Origin: Streptomyces adustus
GTDB taxonomy: Bacteria; Actinomycetota; Actinomycetes; Streptomycetales; Streptomycetaceae
Reading direction: 5' to 3'
Length of the DNA: 34,977 nt
NCBI RefSeq assembly: GCF_009377175.1
Contig: NZ_VJZD01000085.1
Location: 1-34,977 of the forward strand
Part shown: in pieces, positions 33,129 to 34,977 of the stretch
Layout: each line of letters begins with the position of its first letter
Position numbering within the stretch: position 1 is the first letter of the stretch
Translations under genes and position numbers: made by a program
Notes under the pieces: generated by a model
Told to the model about the DNA's origin: nothing
Databases searched by the model: none
The model's input: only the letters and a program-made list of their open reading frames with translations

Positions 33129-33962
33129 TCAGGCCGACTGGAGGGGCATGACGCCCGGGAAACTTGTGAAAGGCGTCGGCACGGGGGTGCCGGCGGCCAG
33201 GGCCGAGCGGATCGTGCGGGCCGCCCGGGCGCCGGTGCGGGCGGGGATGCCCAGCCGTTCGTGGGTGAGCAGGACGTGGTCGTACAGCAGGAAGTTGACG
33301 GGTACGCCGTCCTCCCGGGCCGTGGCGACGGCGTCGCGGACCGAGGACAGGTAGCACTCCCACAGCGCCGCATCGCCGGGGACGCGCGCGGCCCCGGCCG
33401 GCGCGGCGGCGCGGGCGTCCGCCTCGGCCGCCTCCTGCGCCCGGTCCGCCGGGTCCAGGCCGGCCGCGCCGAACTGCCAGAAGTGGAAGAGGAAGGCGCT
33501 TTGTTCGCGCTCGGGCACGAGCCGGCTGATCTGCCACAGGTGCGCGACGGCCAGCGACTGGCGCTGCGCCGCATCCAGGGCGCCGTCCAGGAGCAGTTCC
33601 AGCGCGAACGAGCTGGAGCGGGTGGCCAGCCGATGCGCGATGCGCAGGGTGTGCGGGGTCTGGTACTTGGCCGTCTCCGGGGCGTAAGTCCCGCTGATCA
33701 TCGGCCAGTTGTAGGTCGAGGTGTGGGCGAGCAGTCTGCGCTCCAGTTCCTTCAGCACGGGTTCGAAGGAGTGGAACCACAGTCCGAGATCCCCCTGGCC
33801 CGCGGCGTTCGGCCGGCGGAACTCCCACAGCGCGTCCGGGTCCTGGGCGCGCAGATGGCCCACCAGGCCACCGGCCATCGTGGTCATGACCCGGATGGCG
33901 TGGGTCTCCGGCCTGCTCTGCATCGGGTTGGGCAGGCGGACGAAGAGCCATTGACGGTTCAT
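33129..33962 (-). CDS. Stand-alone lantibiotic dehydratase C-terminal/thiopeptide pyridine-synthase-like protein
   Basis: A 277-residue protein that, by motif, resembles the C-terminal (elimination/SpaB_C, thiopeptide-type) domain of class I lanthipeptide dehydratases, here as a separate protein. Supporting features in order: QWLFVRL at residues 4-10, GDLGLWFHSFEPVLKELERRL (57-77), the hallmark GTYAPETAKYQTP (91-103) followed by an SSSFALELL helix, AVAHLWQISRLVP (139-150), and a C-terminal LLTHERLGI (231-239) recalling the H..NRLgi motif. Known relatives eliminate glutamate from glutamylated Ser/Thr, or in thiopeptides catalyse a formal [4+2] cycloaddition. No glutamylation partner or obvious precursor peptide is here. 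The ATG at 33962 has a strong GAGGAG ribosome binding site. It is the first gene of an operon with aDHQ synthase, so a role in AHBA or ansamycin chemistry is inferred; the reaction is unknown. Confidence 0.6.
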   Translation of the reverse strand: MNRQWLFVRLPNPMQSRPETHAIRVMTTMAGGLVGHLRAQDPDALWEFRRPNAAGQGDLGLWFHSFEPVLKELERRLLAHTSTYNWPMISGTYAPETAKYQTPHTLRIAHRLATRSSSFALELLLDGALDAAQRQSLAVAHLWQISRLVPEREQSAFLFHFWQFGAAGLDPADRAQEAAEADARAAAPAGAARVPGDAALWECYLSSVRDAVATAREDGVPVNFLLYDHVLLTHERLGIPARTGARAARTIRSALAAGTPVPTPFTSFPGVMPLQSA

Positions 33963-34156
33963 CGCGGAAATCTCCTCGTGGGACGGCAGGACGGTGGAGG
34001 GATGCCGTGAGGCTAGGGTCCGCAGGGCCCCGAATTTTCCGGTGGGCGCGCAGTGGCCGCTCGAAGCCCGAAGTGAGGGCGGCAATAGGGGGGTCGGGCC
34101 GGGTCGGTGGGTGCGCGGTTGCCGGGGGATGGGCAAGGCTGGCGAGACTCGCGAAA
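33963..34156. promoter_or_regulatory. Divergent promoter region: LanB-C-like/rifG operon and ROK kinase
   Basis: A 194-bp gap between genes reading outward, so it must hold promoters for both. It is G-rich with a few AT-richer patches (about 34030-34042 and 34082-34092). I see no clear operator palindrome and no strong -10/-35 pair. Confidence 0.45.
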
Positions 34157-34977
34157 ATGAGTGGTATCTCGGGATTCCTCGGTATCGACATCGGCGGCAC
34201 CAAGGTCGCCGTCCGGGTGGAGGGGGAGGGGGCCGAGCCGTACTCGGCCGGCTTCCGCTGGACGCCCGGTGCGGACGTGGGTGCGGACATGAGCGCGCTG
34301 GCCGACTGCCTGGCGGCGCTGCGGCGGCACTGGCCGGGTCCGTTGCGTGCGGCGGGCGTGGCCATGCCCGCCACGCTGGATGCGCAGGGCCGGGTGACGG
34401 CGTGGCCCAACCGTCCCGCCTGGGCGGGCCTCGCACTTGCGGCCCAGCTGCGCGGCATGCTGCCCGGCACGGGCGTGGCCGTGGCCGACGACGGCGATCT
34501 CGCCGCGCTCGCCGAGGCGCGGGCGGCGAATCTGGCCGACGTGCTCTACGTCGGCGTGGGCACCGGCATCGGCGGCGGCAGCGTCCTGGCGGGGGAGCTG
34601 TGTCCCGGCCCCGCCCGCGGCTCCTTCGAGCTCGGCCATGTCGTCGTCGACCGCGCCGGCGCCCGGTGCGACTGCGGGCGGCGCGGCTGCGTGCAGTCCC
34701 GCGCCTCCGGCCCCGCGATCCTGCGCCGCGCGGCCGAACTGCGCGACGCGCCGGTGACGTACGCGGAACTCGGCGAGGCGTGGCAGCGGCGGCTGTCCTG
34801 GGCGGTGGTGGCGGTGGACGAGGCATGCGCGGTGCTGGCCTCGGCGATCGTCTCGGCCGCGGAACTTCTCCACCCCGAGGTGGTCATCGTGGGCGGCGGC
34901 TTCCCCTCCGGCCTCCCGGGCTTCACCTCTCTCCTCTCCCGCCACGCGATGCGGCTCTCCCGCCCGGGCCACCCCGC
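34157..34977 (+). CDS. rifN: ROK-family sugar kinase, partial (RifN/kanosamine 6-kinase-like)
   Basis: The first about 273 residues of a ROK kinase, cut by the window end. Signatures: the phosphate-binding GIDIGGTKVAVRV near the N-terminus (about residues 8-20), a catalytic-region ADDGDLAALAEA, YVGVGTGIGGG, the ELGHVVVD histidine and the zinc-binding CDCGRRGCVQ (from about 171) of ROK proteins. In AHBA clusters such a kinase phosphorylates kanosamine, which leads to the aminosugar phosphate that supplies the imino-erythrose for aminoDAHP synthase. The kanosamine substrate is inferred from context; by sequence alone it could be a glucokinase. The ATG at 34157 is the only sensible start, with a weak ribosome binding site. 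It reads away from the neighbouring minus-strand operon and toward the missing part of the cluster. Confidence 0.85.
   Translation, partial: MSGISGFLGIDIGGTKVAVRVEGEGAEPYSAGFRWTPGADVGADMSALADCLAALRRHWPGPLRAAGVAMPATLDAQGRVTAWPNRPAWAGLALAAQLRGMLPGTGVAVADDGDLAALAEARAANLADVLYVGVGTGIGGGSVLAGELCPGPARGSFELGHVVVDRAGARCDCGRRGCVQSRASGPAILRRAAELRDAPVTYAELGEAWQRRLSWAVVAVDEACAVLASAIVSAAELLHPEVVIVGGGFPSGLPGFTSLLSRHAMRLSRPGHP

Overview
The window is very GC-rich actinomycete DNA, most likely Streptomyces or a close relative. It shows G/C-ending codons, a small SARP regulator, a gamma-butyrolactone-receptor-like TetR protein and giant type I polyketide synthase (PKS) genes. It is a large part of an ansamycin-type cluster that builds on 3-amino-5-hydroxybenzoate (AHBA). 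All functions are read from motifs by eye; no database search was possible.

Layout. (1) 1-2575 is regulatory: a TetR/ArpA-like repressor (137-736), about 1 kb of low-complexity DNA with repeats, a palindrome and a possible decayed reading frame, then a SARP activator (1793-2575). (2) 2576-4018 holds a perfect 28-bp tandem repeat, an 84-residue protein of unknown function translationally coupled to a Sfp/EntD-like phosphopantetheinyl transferase, a block of nested repeats and a strong terminator. (3) 4019-7160 has two AHBA-precursor genes on the minus strand, aminoDAHP synthase (RifH type) and an aminoquinate/shikimate dehydrogenase (RifI type), separated by an antisense TnpB relic. (4) 7161-31959 is a plus-strand operon of three PKS genes and one FAD aromatic hydroxylase, closed by a double hairpin. 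(5) 32065-33962 is a minus-strand pair: aminodehydroquinate synthase (RifG type) preceded by a free-standing protein resembling the C-terminal domain of lantibiotic dehydratases and thiopeptide pyridine synthases. (6) 34157 to the end is the start of a ROK-family sugar kinase (RifN/kanosamine kinase type), cut by the window edge.

How the genes work together. The kinase, RifH, RifG and RifI homologues supply parts of the aminoshikimate route to AHBA. AHBA synthase (RifK) and the RifL, RifM and RifJ partners are not here and are presumably nearby. The CoA-ligase-type loading domain activates AHBA. Four modules each add an unbranched malonyl unit: module 1 fully reducing (DH-ER-KR), modules 2 and 3 DH-KR, module 4 without reduction. 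The predicted chain is a 9-aryl-3-oxo-nona-4,6-dienoyl thioester, a benzenic pentaketide ansamycin precursor. There is no thioesterase, and no RifF-type amide synthase lies in the window.

The most unusual point is the lantibiotic-dehydratase-C-like gene in an operon with an AHBA-supply gene. Together with a predicted conjugated dienone and a ring hydroxylase that could set up a quinone, it raises the untested idea of an enzyme-guided cyclisation. Other points of note are the patchwork identity among PKS modules, the TnpB relic between rifI and rifH homologues, and the 28-bp-period repeats around the PPTase gene.
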